Origin: an uncultured Terriglobus sp. | GTDB lineage: Bacteria > Acidobacteriota > Terriglobia > Terriglobales > Acidobacteriaceae | Direction of reading: 5' to 3' | DNA: 7,100 nt | Assembly: GCA_937859825.1 (NCBI GenBank) | Contig: CALMAP010000204.1 | Coordinates: forward strand, 1-7,100 | Part shown: positions 1 through 6,141 of the stretch, piece after piece | How positions within the stretch are numbered: position 1 is the first letter of the stretch | How the letters are laid out: the number at the start of each line of letters is the position of its first letter | Notes under the pieces: model-generated | Seen by the model: the letters and a program-made list of their open reading frames with translations, nothing else | What the model was told of the DNA's origin: nothing | Databases searched by the model: none | Program-made: the position numbers and the translations under genes

Positions 1-453
1 ATTCAGGAGTGACTTCTCCTTGATAGCTTCATCGAGTCGATCCAGAAGGGCGATTACATCACCGGCTTCCTTGTTCAACTGGTCTCCGGCGTCTGCCATC
101 CTTGTCCACACGGGCGCAAGCTCCGCAATGAGTGCTCGCGCCTTTTTCGTAAGTCGTATATTTCTGACTCGGGCGTCGTGAGCGGCGCTCGTCGACGTAA
201 TCAGCCCAGCCTTTTTCATGGACTGGCAAGTCTGAATCACTGAGACGTGAGTGATACCAAGGAGCGTAGCAAGATTGCCTACGGAAAGCGGGCCGTTGAG
301 TTCGAGTTGCCTGAGAACGCCAAACCATCGTTGTTCAAAGGTCACGCCGTTCAAGGCGTAGACTTTTCCGCAGTCGCGATCGATTTGATCTGAGAGGCGC
401 CGGAGCCTCGCTCCAAGGGCCGTACAACGGGCTTCTCTGCTGTAATCCCGCAC
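1..453 (-). CDS. MarR-family winged-helix transcriptional regulator (3' end cut by window edge)
   Basis: The open frame gives 151 residues from a GTG at 453-451 and runs off the left edge with no stop, so the C-terminus is missing. It has the MarR layout. There is an N-terminal dimerisation helix (residues about 8-30), then a helix ending FEQRWFGVLRQLE (39-51). The DNA-binding helix-turn-helix follows (about 56-85, with LATLLGITHVSVIQ). The wing (about 86-105) carries the typical D-x-R signature in AHDARVRNIRLT. A C-terminal helix rich in D, L and E follows. The GTG is chosen because an in-frame TAG lies at 468-466 and a good Shine-Dalgarno (TAGGAG, 468-463) sits 9 nt upstream; no ATG precedes the conserved part. 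The gene is divergent from the decayed VOC gene at 592 and shares its 138-bp upstream region, so that gene and itself are the likeliest targets. Control of the hydroxylase operon is possible but not shown. The effector is unknown. Confidence 0.85.
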   Translation of the reverse strand, partial: MRDYSREARCTALGARLRRLSDQIDRDCGKVYALNGVTFEQRWFGVLRQLELNGPLSVGNLATLLGITHVSVIQTCQSMKKAGLITSTSAAHDARVRNIRLTKKARALIAELAPVWTRMADAGDQLNKEAGDVIALLDRLDEAIKEKSLLN

Positions 454-462
454 TCGCGCCGA

Positions 463-468
463 CTCCTA
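463..468 (-). promoter_or_regulatory. Shine-Dalgarno that sets the GTG start of the MarR gene
   Basis: TAGGAG on the minus strand lies 9 nt upstream of the GTG at 453-451. Its first three bases are also the in-frame stop that bounds the reading frame, so the start cannot lie further upstream. No ATG occurs before the conserved helix, which supports GTG initiation. Confidence 0.6.
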
Positions 469-487
469 AGCTTTAGGGATAAAGCCT
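465..487. promoter_or_regulatory. Overlapping inverted repeats, candidate MarR operator
   Basis: Two short inverted repeats overlap here. CCTAA-GCT-TTAGG (465-477) has perfect 5-bp arms. GCTTTA-GGGA-TAAAGC (470-485) has perfect 6-bp arms, and one more pair (468/487) forms past a mismatch. They lie 12-34 bp upstream of the MarR start codon and overlap its Shine-Dalgarno. MarR proteins commonly bind short palindromes in divergent promoter regions and repress their own genes, so an autoregulatory operator is plausible. The arms are short and no second copy was found near the start of the plus-strand gene. An RNA hairpin in the leader is an alternative. Confidence 0.35.
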
Positions 488-581
488 GAAATCCTTTGAT
501 GCTTTTGCAGGTGTTGAGGAGCTTTGACCGCAATCTTTAGAACGAAGGTCGCTCGACGGGACCATAGAGTGATCCGAACAT

Positions 582-586
582 GGAGG
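582..586 (+). promoter_or_regulatory. Shine-Dalgarno of the decayed VOC gene
   Basis: GGAGG lies 5 nt before the ATG at 592-594 on the plus strand. The intact translation signal shows that the downstream frame was once a real gene, and that a 36-residue peptide could still be made before the premature stop. Confidence 0.55.
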
Positions 587-591
587 GAACA

Positions 592-929
592 ATGGTGCTG
601 AAAACGTATGCGAGACTATTTAATGAGGATATTGACGGGAGCCTTGCCTTCCTGCAAACGCTGCTTGGCAAAGTTTCCGATTACAAATTCTTAATGCCGT
701 AAGTCCGTATCGAGGTTACAGGCATCGGTGACACTCTGCTTGGTTTGGGGGTGACGCGAAGGCTCTCGCCGTTGATGAACACGCATGGACCCCTGGTGGT
801 CGATGAGCTTGAGAAGACGAAGACCGAACGAATCGCGGGTTGGCTCAATCATCACGCAAAGGGTGGGTAACCCTGATGCAACGTGTGCTCTGTCTCGTAA
901 CAATAGATCACTGAATCGAGTTTGCAGGA
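592..929 (+). pseudogene. Decayed VOC/glyoxalase-like gene (premature stop and frameshifts)
   Basis: From the ATG at 592 the frame gives 36 residues beginning MVLKTYARLFNEDIDGSL, the usual N-terminus of small VOC (glyoxalase/bleomycin-resistance fold) proteins, and then meets TAA at 700-702. The same frame continues with recognisable family sequence: VRIEVTGIGDTLL, then THGPLVVDELEKTK, the second beta-alpha element, until TAA at 868-870. A single G-to-T change (GAA to TAA) would explain the first stop. Similarity then seems to move to the next frame (GSIITQ, about 842-859). It may shift again to a frame reading IEFAG (915-929), like the family's usual tail of D-G-x-L-I-E-F. Intact members are about 115-130 residues. 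The tail past 870 is uncertain and overlaps the convergent FeS gene. The function, when intact, is unknown; such stand-alone VOC proteins have varied substrates. Sequencing error is an alternative to true decay. Confidence 0.6.
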
Positions 930-1405
930 TCAAGAACGGCAGCGCGGACGGCTTCTATGGCTTCGATGATGTTGGGATAGGCCGCGCAGCGACATAGGTT
1001 TCCGCTCATAAACTCTTGAATTTCCATGCGCGATCCGGCGTGTCCTTCCTTGACACACGCGATGGCTGACATGATCTGGCCGGGCGTGCAGTATCCGCAC
1101 TGAAACGCATCATGGTCAATGAAGGCCTGCTGCATGGGATGTAACTCTCCAGCAGGGTCGGCGATACCTTCAATGGTCGTTATCTCGCGTCCGGCAAGCC
1201 CTTCCACAAGAAGCAGGCACGACAGCACCCGTTCACCCTCCAGATGAACCGTGCAGGCCCCGCACTGGCCGTGGTCGCATCCCTTTTTGGTTCCGGTTAG
1301 CCCGATCTGCTCGCGTAGTGCATCGAGCACGGTCGTGCGTGAGTCGGGTCGCAATTTGTATTCCTGACCGTTCACTTTGAGTATGAGGGTCTGTGGTTCA
1401 TCCAT
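908..1405 (-). CDS. (2Fe-2S)-binding small subunit of molybdenum hydroxylase
   Basis: This 165-residue protein is the electron-transfer subunit of a xanthine dehydrogenase-superfamily enzyme. It passes electrons from the Mo centre toward FAD. Residues about 6-75 form the plant-type ferredoxin domain with C43-x4-C48-x2-C51 and C63 (motif KKGCDHGQCGACTVH). The C-terminal helical [2Fe-2S] domain has C103-x2-C106 (FQCGYCTPG) and C138-x-C140 (GNLCRCAAYP). All eight ligands are present and the length is normal for the family (about 150-170, longer with a Tat leader). There is no Tat signal, unlike the periplasmic E. coli PaoA, so a cytoplasmic complex is expected. The ATG overlaps the end of the upstream large-subunit gene by 8 bp; only a weak AAGG precedes it. 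It is the last gene of the operon, with no clear terminator after it, and it converges on the decayed VOC gene. Confidence 0.95.
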   Translation of the reverse strand: MDEPQTLILKVNGQEYKLRPDSRTTVLDALREQIGLTGTKKGCDHGQCGACTVHLEGERVLSCLLLVEGLAGREITTIEGIADPAGELHPMQQAFIDHDAFQCGYCTPGQIMSAIACVKEGHAGSRMEIQEFMSGNLCRCAAYPNIIEAIEAVRAAVLDPANSIQ

Positions 1406-3722
1406 GACGGTAGGCCTTGATTAGTTTGTCGGGAGTGTAGGGAAGCGAGCGGAGCCGATGGCCCGTCGCGTTGAAGATAGCGTTGCCAATGGCAGGAGGA
1501 ACGCCGTTCGTTCCCATCTCGCCAACTCCGTGTGCACCAAGTTCACCGATGTGCGGGTCTGGAATGTTCAGCACCTCGATCGTGATGTCAGGTGTATCGG
1601 CACAGGCGGGCACGTGGTAATCGGCAAGATTGCGGGTCACCGGTAGGCCGTTCACCGGATCGAAGATCGTCTCCTCCGTCAGTGCCGCGCCAAGGCCGAA
1701 GATCATGCCGCCCATCAGCTGTGAGCGCGCGGTCCGAGGATTGATCAACCGGCCGCAGTCATACACTCCGCACAGGCGTGCAACACGAACTACCCCGGTG
1801 TCGGAGTCGACCCGGACCTCCGCAAAGACGGCACCGAAAGAATAGAACGCGTAGCGCATTCGCTCCAGGCCCGGTTTGACATCGGCTTTGCCTGTGACCT
1901 CCTGCACACCAGCGCGGCGCAGAATGGTGCCGTAGTCTTCGCCCGTCGCAGGATCGCCGAACAAGTGCAAGCGGCCGGCCCTCGCTTCGATACGCTCCGC
2001 CTTTGCGCCATGCAGCGGGGATGCCCTGTCTTTGCTCGCCAAGTCTTTCAACTTTGCGATTGCGTCGGTGGCGGCGTCGAGCACAGCGGGGCCGACAGTG
2101 GCCGTTGTGATCGATCCATGCGTCGGTGGCGCCTTTGGAAAGGTTGTGTCCCCAAGGTCGAACGTCACCCGTTCGATGGGCAGCGCCACACCGTCTGCGG
2201 CGATCTGCCGGAAAACGGTATACGACCCATTGCCGAGTTCGTGCGTGGCGCTCCGGGCTGTGGCAGTGCCGTCGGCGTGAAGGGTCACTGTTGCGGAGGC
2301 TTCCTGCTGTGCCGCAGGGTGCATCGCACTCGCCATGCCGTACCCGACCAGATCGCGCCCGATCCGTTGCGTGCTCGGCTTTGCGTGCCGTGCGTCCCAG
2401 CCGAACCGCTCTTTCCCTCGGTCATAGCAATCGCGCAGGTGCTTGTTCGAAAAGGGTAATCCGGTGTCAGGATCGATCTCGGCGTAGTTGCGCAATCGCA
2501 GTTCGATAGGGTCGATGCTAAGCTCGGACGCCAGTTCGTCCAAAGCGGTCTCCAGGGCCCACCCACCGGTAAGGAAACCAGGGCCGCGCATCACGCTGGG
2601 GCTGGGCAAATTCAGGTGCGCAAGCTCGTTCGTAAAGCCAAGCTCGGGCACGGCATACATCATCTTGGTCATGCGCGAGCCGTACTCGGTGTAGCCGCTG
2701 ATCATCGAGCTGTGCTGACGGGTCCAATGGTGCAGCGCACGCATATGTCCGTCTGGTTCCGCACCGATACGCAAACGGTGACGCTGTGCCGGGCGGTGGC
2801 CACCGATGGACCAGACCTGTTGACGCCGCCATTCCAATCGCAACGGCCTACCCGCGACCTTGGCAGCGAGAGCGACAAGCAGCGGGTTGTGGTACGTCCA
2901 CGCCTTGGACCCGAACGCACCGCCGATGAACTTGGACACGATGTGGACGCAGTCAAGCGGCAAACCGAACGAGTGGCACACCACATCGCGCAGCATGTCC
3001 ACGGATCGTGTCGTGTCGTAGAGCAGCAAACGATCTTTGCCGCCCCGTTGCTCCCAGCACGCGATGCTCGCCAGTATCTCGATGGGATTGTGGTGATAGA
3101 TGGGATTTTCGTACTCCCGTTCCAAGCGGACCGGCGCGCCCTCAAGCGCCTTCTCGACCGACTCATCACCACGCTGCAGGGCTTCTCCGCCAGAGAACTC
3201 TGTCGGCCGTGTCGTCCAGCTTGCCGCGTCCATGTCGAGCTCAGGCGGCTGAACGTCATACTCCACCTTGACGAGATTGGCCGCGAAGCGGGCCTGCTCT
3301 GAGGTTTCGGCGACGATGACCGCAATTGATTGTGCGCCGTAATAGATGGTTGGGTCCTGCAAAGGTTGACGCACTTCGCCAAGGCCACCCTCTCCGGTGA
3401 GAGGAAAGCCCGCACCTTTCTTCGGGTAGCTTGCGAGCCGTGGCGCGTTCTCATGGGTGACGACCGCGAGCACGCCAGGAGCGGCGAGCGCTACGGAATC
3501 GTCAATGGAACGGACTGTCCCGCGTGCAATCTCGCTGTCTATGACTGCTCCATGCACGAGGTTCTCGACCGGCCACTCGGCGGCGTAGGTGGCCGTGCCG
3601 GTTACTTTCGCGCGGCCATCCACGCGGGGCAGATCGCGTCCGATCGCGGCGAAGCGTTTCGACCGGTCGGGCGGCCCCTCACCGAGGTGGAACAGTTTCA
3701 GTGCGCTCTCCGTAAAGCTCAC
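1398..3722 (-). CDS. Molybdopterin-binding large (catalytic) subunit, xanthine dehydrogenase family, complete copy
   Basis: This 774-residue subunit holds the Mo-pterin cofactor and hydroxylates or oxidises an aldehyde or N-heterocycle-type substrate. Residues about 24-160 are the a/b hammerhead domain (RVDGRAKVTGTATYAAEW at 33-50; YYGAQSIAVIVAET at 127-140). The Mo-binding domains follow, with IGGAFGSK (266-273), GGHRP (307-311), MRGPG (378-382), THELGNG (493-499) and the C-terminal GVGEMG, whose E735 aligns with the catalytic glutamate of the family. Length is normal. Two places depart from the common pattern: HNPIEILA (211-218), where many relatives have N-P-M-E-P-H, and MRGPGFLTGG, where many have R-A-P-G-E. 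The start is GTG (3722-3720) overlapping the SnoaL stop, with a strong GGGAGGT 5 nt upstream, so translation is probably coupled. It is a clear paralogue of the partial subunit at the right edge. It is PaoC-like by partner subunits, but the substrate is unknown. Confidence 0.93.
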   Translation of the reverse strand: MSFTESALKLFHLGEGPPDRSKRFAAIGRDLPRVDGRAKVTGTATYAAEWPVENLVHGAVIDSEIARGTVRSIDDSVALAAPGVLAVVTHENAPRLASYPKKGAGFPLTGEGGLGEVRQPLQDPTIYYGAQSIAVIVAETSEQARFAANLVKVEYDVQPPELDMDAASWTTRPTEFSGGEALQRGDESVEKALEGAPVRLEREYENPIYHHNPIEILASIACWEQRGGKDRLLLYDTTRSVDMLRDVVCHSFGLPLDCVHIVSKFIGGAFGSKAWTYHNPLLVALAAKVAGRPLRLEWRRQQVWSIGGHRPAQRHRLRIGAEPDGHMRALHHWTRQHSSMISGYTEYGSRMTKMMYAVPELGFTNELAHLNLPSPSVMRGPGFLTGGWALETALDELASELSIDPIELRLRNYAEIDPDTGLPFSNKHLRDCYDRGKERFGWDARHAKPSTQRIGRDLVGYGMASAMHPAAQQEASATVTLHADGTATARSATHELGNGSYTVFRQIAADGVALPIERVTFDLGDTTFPKAPPTHGSITTATVGPAVLDAATDAIAKLKDLASKDRASPLHGAKAERIEARAGRLHLFGDPATGEDYGTILRRAGVQEVTGKADVKPGLERMRYAFYSFGAVFAEVRVDSDTGVVRVARLCGVYDCGRLINPRTARSQLMGGMIFGLGAALTEETIFDPVNGLPVTRNLADYHVPACADTPDITIEVLNIPDPHIGELGAHGVGEMGTNGVPPAIGNAIFNATGHRLRSLPYTPDKLIKAYRHG

Positions 3723-4180
3723 GATGGACCTCCCAGAGCAGCCGCATAGGCGGGCAGGTCGAGAAACGCGGTGACCGCTGTCACTCTTCCGTCGTGCATC
3801 GTGAGGAACCAGGCATACTCATTGCGGTACGAGCCGCCACTCTTGAGTGGCGTGTTCTGCCGCCAGCGCACAATCACCTGGTCGCCATCTGCCCAAAGGC
3901 CGGTGAGCTCCGGATGGGTAGGCGCAGCGAGCCGGCTGAAGAGGGGCGAAACGGCTGCTGCGATATACGCCTGCCGTCCACGCCACTCGCCCGCTCCCGC
4001 CGTGGCGCCCGGGATTTTCCAGACCGCGTTCTCCGTCAGCAGGTCGAACACGCTAACGCGCTCATCTGCCCACGCGTTGAACGCATCGCCGACGACGGTC
4101 CGGTTCCGGTCCGCAGGGCTCGTGTCTGCGGGCTGAGGCTGCGCGGGCTGGTGAGAGGTCCCACTGAAAGAGGGCGACAT
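3719..4180 (-). CDS. SnoaL/NTF2-like (nuclear transport factor 2 family) protein
   Basis: This 153-residue protein has the cone-shaped SnoaL/NTF2 pattern. An alpha helix with VVGDAFNAWADE (29-40) is followed by DLLTENAVWKIPG (46-58), GRQAY (68-72), LWADGDQVIVRWR (95-107) and a final strand DGRVTAVTAFLD (130-141). Members act as isomerases, hydratases or binding proteins on small hydrophobic substrates, and many have no known reaction. Residues 1-25 are Pro/Gln/Ser-rich and probably disordered. They resemble the mature start of secreted relatives, but no hydrophobic signal is present. The ATG follows the hydrolase stop by 6 nt in the same reading frame, with GGAG 9 nt upstream. Its stop overlaps the GTG of the large subunit. 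Its place between subunit genes suggests a role in processing the hydroxylase substrate or product, but this is inference. Confidence 0.85.
   Translation of the reverse strand: MSPSFSGTSHQPAQPQPADTSPADRNRTVVGDAFNAWADERVSVFDLLTENAVWKIPGATAGAGEWRGRQAYIAAAVSPLFSRLAAPTHPELTGLWADGDQVIVRWRQNTPLKSGGSYRNEYAWFLTMHDGRVTAVTAFLDLPAYAAALGGPS
3728..3734 (-). promoter_or_regulatory. Strong Shine-Dalgarno for the GTG-start large subunit
   Basis: GGGAGGT on the minus strand lies inside the last codons of the SnoaL gene, 5 nt before the GTG at 3722-3720. The start codon forms GTGA with the SnoaL stop codon. This fixes the non-ATG start and points to translational coupling between the two genes. Confidence 0.6.
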
Positions 4181-4186
4181 AGAAAC

Positions 4187-5071
4187 TTACTCCAGAAAGC
4201 CGGGAAACGCCGGCAGAGATTGAAAGTCCTGGCGCTCATGTGGAATGATTGCGCGCGCGCCCGTCGCCTTCACCAGGCCTTCAAAGCGGTTCATAGAAGC
4301 CAGTGTGTCTGCCCGGCTGGTGTTTACTCTTGGAACCAGGTGTTCCTTCAGGCTTCGTCGCTGGTGAAACAGATCACCCGTGATGAGAATGGGCCCTGCT
4401 TTCGGTAGTTTGAGAAGCAACATGCAGTGCCCGGGCGTGTGGCCCGGCGCTTTGAGGATGCGGACCGTCCCATCCCCGAACACGTCACGATCTTTGTCGA
4501 ACGCCTCGATTTTGGCGTGGTCGAGCGGTGCAATCAGTGGAGCCTCGACGCCTTCCGGTGTCGGCAGGCTCCGCGCCCAGGGAAGCTCGGCTGCCCCAAT
4601 GAGGAACACTGCATGCGGGAACAGACCGATGTTCCCGCTGTGATCGGAGTGAAGGTGAGACAGCGCGACATACCGGATGCTGTCCGGGGTCAGACCGATC
4701 GCAGCAAGTTGCGAAGCGAGCGTTCGCTTCAGTGAAAAGCGTGCGTCCTGCTTCACTTCTCCATTCGCCAGCGCAGCGATGCGGTCGCCTACACCGGTGT
4801 CCCATAACATCCAGTCGTTGCCATGCCGCACCAGAAAGCAAGGCACAACGAGTGAACCCGTCTGGCCCGCGTAGTCGTTCGTGTCGGAGAAGCCGTCCAT
4901 GTTGGGGTAATCGAGCCGGCCGCAGTCGATGGCGTAGAGCCGCATGGCTGGCGGCGCTGGCTGGCCATACAGGCGCGTAGAAAACGTGCGGGCGGTCGAA
5001 ATCAAGAAGAAAAACAGCAAGATCCCACGGCGCGCTTTCGAAGCTATCTTCCTGCTTCCGGTAAGGATCAT
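4187..5071 (-). CDS. Metallo-beta-lactamase-fold hydrolase, N-acyl homoserine lactonase-like
   Basis: This 294-residue binuclear metal hydrolase shows all the expected ligands: SHLHSDHSGN (138-147, giving H139, H141, D143, H144), APGHTPGH (208-215, H211), TGDLF (D233) and IIPHERQ (H278). D91 in LWDTGVGD marks the first conserved motif. The pattern and spacing fit the AHL-lactonase-like branch, which opens lactones and related esters; the true substrate is unknown. Residues 1-40 look like an export signal or anchor: basic KARR (12-15), then the hydrophobic run GILLFFFLIS (16-25), then GQPAPPA before the conserved RLYAIDCGRL. The twin arginine is not a full Tat motif. The ATG overlaps the FAD-subunit stop (ATGA). 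The purine-rich GAGGAG is only 2 nt upstream, so initiation may be weak. The next Met (43) would give a leaderless form but has no visible Shine-Dalgarno. Confidence 0.9.
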   Translation of the reverse strand: MILTGSRKIASKARRGILLFFFLISTARTFSTRLYGQPAPPAMRLYAIDCGRLDYPNMDGFSDTNDYAGQTGSLVVPCFLVRHGNDWMLWDTGVGDRIAALANGEVKQDARFSLKRTLASQLAAIGLTPDSIRYVALSHLHSDHSGNIGLFPHAVFLIGAAELPWARSLPTPEGVEAPLIAPLDHAKIEAFDKDRDVFGDGTVRILKAPGHTPGHCMLLLKLPKAGPILITGDLFHQRRSLKEHLVPRVNTSRADTLASMNRFEGLVKATGARAIIPHERQDFQSLPAFPGFLE

Positions 5072-6141
5072 GACTCCTCAATCACGCCGGCGATTCCGCC
5101 GACACTGGCAGCGAAGGCGGTGCCCGCCGGGCCTTGCAGGGGTGTGAGCCCCGTCGTCTCAGAAAGTGCGCGTGCAACCAGCACACGGGCAAGGTCGGGT
5201 TTGTAGCCGTTCATGGAGTAGGTGCGTGCGCCTTCGAGGCCAGCTTCTGCGGCGCGGCGAAACAGCTCTTCACTCGGCCGCTCACCCTGCAGTAGCGCCT
5301 CAGCAGCGAACAGCCGCCACGGCTTGTGCGCAACGCTACCCAACGCAACTCGTGCGCTCGCAATGCGGTCGCCATCCATCTCGACGGCGGTTGCGCAGGA
5401 CACGAGCGCGTAGGCGTAGGAGGCGCGGTCGCGGACCTTCAGGTAGTGCGAGGTACCGTTGAACGCGGGCAGTTCGATTGCGACGATCAAGTCGTCGCAC
5501 GCGAGATTCGTATCGCGTGAGGGGTCGTGTTCGGGCAGGCGATGCAGGTCCTCGAACGCAATCCGGCGCTCGCCCGTACTGCTGTGGATGACGATGACTG
5601 CTTCGTGCGCAGCCATCGCCACTGCCATATCCGACGGGTGAACGGCGATGCAGGTGCGTTGAGACTGCGCTCCCTCGTCGGTCTGGCCGAAGATCGCGTG
5701 CATACGGTTGAAGCCTTCCACCGCAGCGCAACCCGATCCCGGGTCCCGCTTATTGCACCGCTGAGCAGGGTCGCGCAAGTAGGGGCAGCGCGTACGCTGC
5801 AGAAGGTTGCCGGCCATGGAAGCCATGTTGCGAATCTGCTGGGATGCGCCCGCGTGCAGGGCCTCGGCGATAGCGGTGTAGCGCTCGCGAATCGCCGGGT
5901 GATCGGAAGCAGTGGAGTTGCGGACGTTCGCACCGATGCTCAGGCCGCCTCCCTGCAGATCTGTGATTTCGCTCAGGCCTATGCGGAAAATGTCTATCAG
6001 GACAGTGGGGCGCTGCACGCCTTCTTTCAGCAAGTCGACCTGGCTGGTTCCCCCGGCGATAAACTGTGCATCGTTCAGGCGTCCTGCGAGTGCGACGGCG
6101 TCGGCTATATCGTTGGCGTGCTGATAGCGGAAAGGGATCAT
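5068..6141 (-). CDS. FAD-binding subunit of molybdenum hydroxylase, PaoB-like with [4Fe-4S] motif
   Basis: This 357-residue medium subunit takes electrons from the [2Fe-2S] subunit and passes them to an outside acceptor. The FAD-binding PCMH domain is seen as FIAGGTSQVDLLK (27-39), LSIGANV (67-73) and QQIRNMASMAGNLLQRTRCP (101-120). The CO dehydrogenase flavoprotein C-terminal domain covers about 230-335 (ALGSVAHKPWR at 266-276). An inserted cysteine stretch has C119, C129 and C138 (QRTRCPYLRD, RCNKRDPGSGCAA), with C164 as a probable fourth ligand before HPSDMAVA. The same arrangement binds [4Fe-4S] in E. coli PaoB and in the 4-hydroxybenzoyl-CoA reductase FAD subunit. Length is about 30 residues above the simplest relatives. 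A GGAGG (6153-6149) lies 7 nt before the ATG, which overlaps the stop of the upstream large subunit. The residues between C138 and C164 include a hydrophilic segment (TDEGAQSQRT). Confidence 0.94.
   Translation of the reverse strand: MIPFRYQHANDIADAVALAGRLNDAQFIAGGTSQVDLLKEGVQRPTVLIDIFRIGLSEITDLQGGGLSIGANVRNSTASDHPAIRERYTAIAEALHAGASQQIRNMASMAGNLLQRTRCPYLRDPAQRCNKRDPGSGCAAVEGFNRMHAIFGQTDEGAQSQRTCIAVHPSDMAVAMAAHEAVIVIHSSTGERRIAFEDLHRLPEHDPSRDTNLACDDLIVAIELPAFNGTSHYLKVRDRASYAYALVSCATAVEMDGDRIASARVALGSVAHKPWRLFAAEALLQGERPSEELFRRAAEAGLEGARTYSMNGYKPDLARVLVARALSETTGLTPLQGPAGTAFAASVGGIAGVIEES

Larger units (their letters stand above)
454..591. other. Divergent intergenic region between MarR gene and VOC pseudogene
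   Basis: This 138-bp gap holds no credible open frame. It must contain the promoter of the leftward MarR gene and the former promoter of the rightward VOC gene. It is clearly less GC-rich than the operon: 26 of 60 bases are G or C in 481-540, against 40 of 60 at 5281-5340. The inverted repeats at 465-487 and the Shine-Dalgarno sites at both ends are the only structures I can support. No good sigma-70 hexamer pair was found on either strand. Confidence 0.6.

Noticed and set aside
59..328. An 89-residue minus-strand open frame inside the MarR region
   Set aside because: It is a different frame of the same strand as the MarR gene. It is rich in R and S with no domain pattern, while the MarR frame is clearly coding.
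514..541. Possible plus-strand promoter (TTGAGG, 16-nt spacer, TTTAGA)
   Set aside because: The -10 matches only three of six consensus bases, so it is not better than chance in this lower-GC stretch.
864..873. GGGTAACCC as a terminator hairpin after the FeS gene
   Set aside because: The arms are only 4 bp with a one-base centre and there is no T-run, so it cannot be called a rho-independent terminator.
691..933. An 80-residue minus-strand open frame downstream of the FeS gene
   Set aside because: It lies antisense to the decayed VOC gene, overlaps the end of the FeS gene, has no family pattern, and no supporting ribosome site was found.
2616..3302. A 228-residue plus-strand open frame
   Set aside because: It is antisense to the complete Mo subunit, whose conserved motifs prove the other strand; long antisense frames are common in GC-rich genes.
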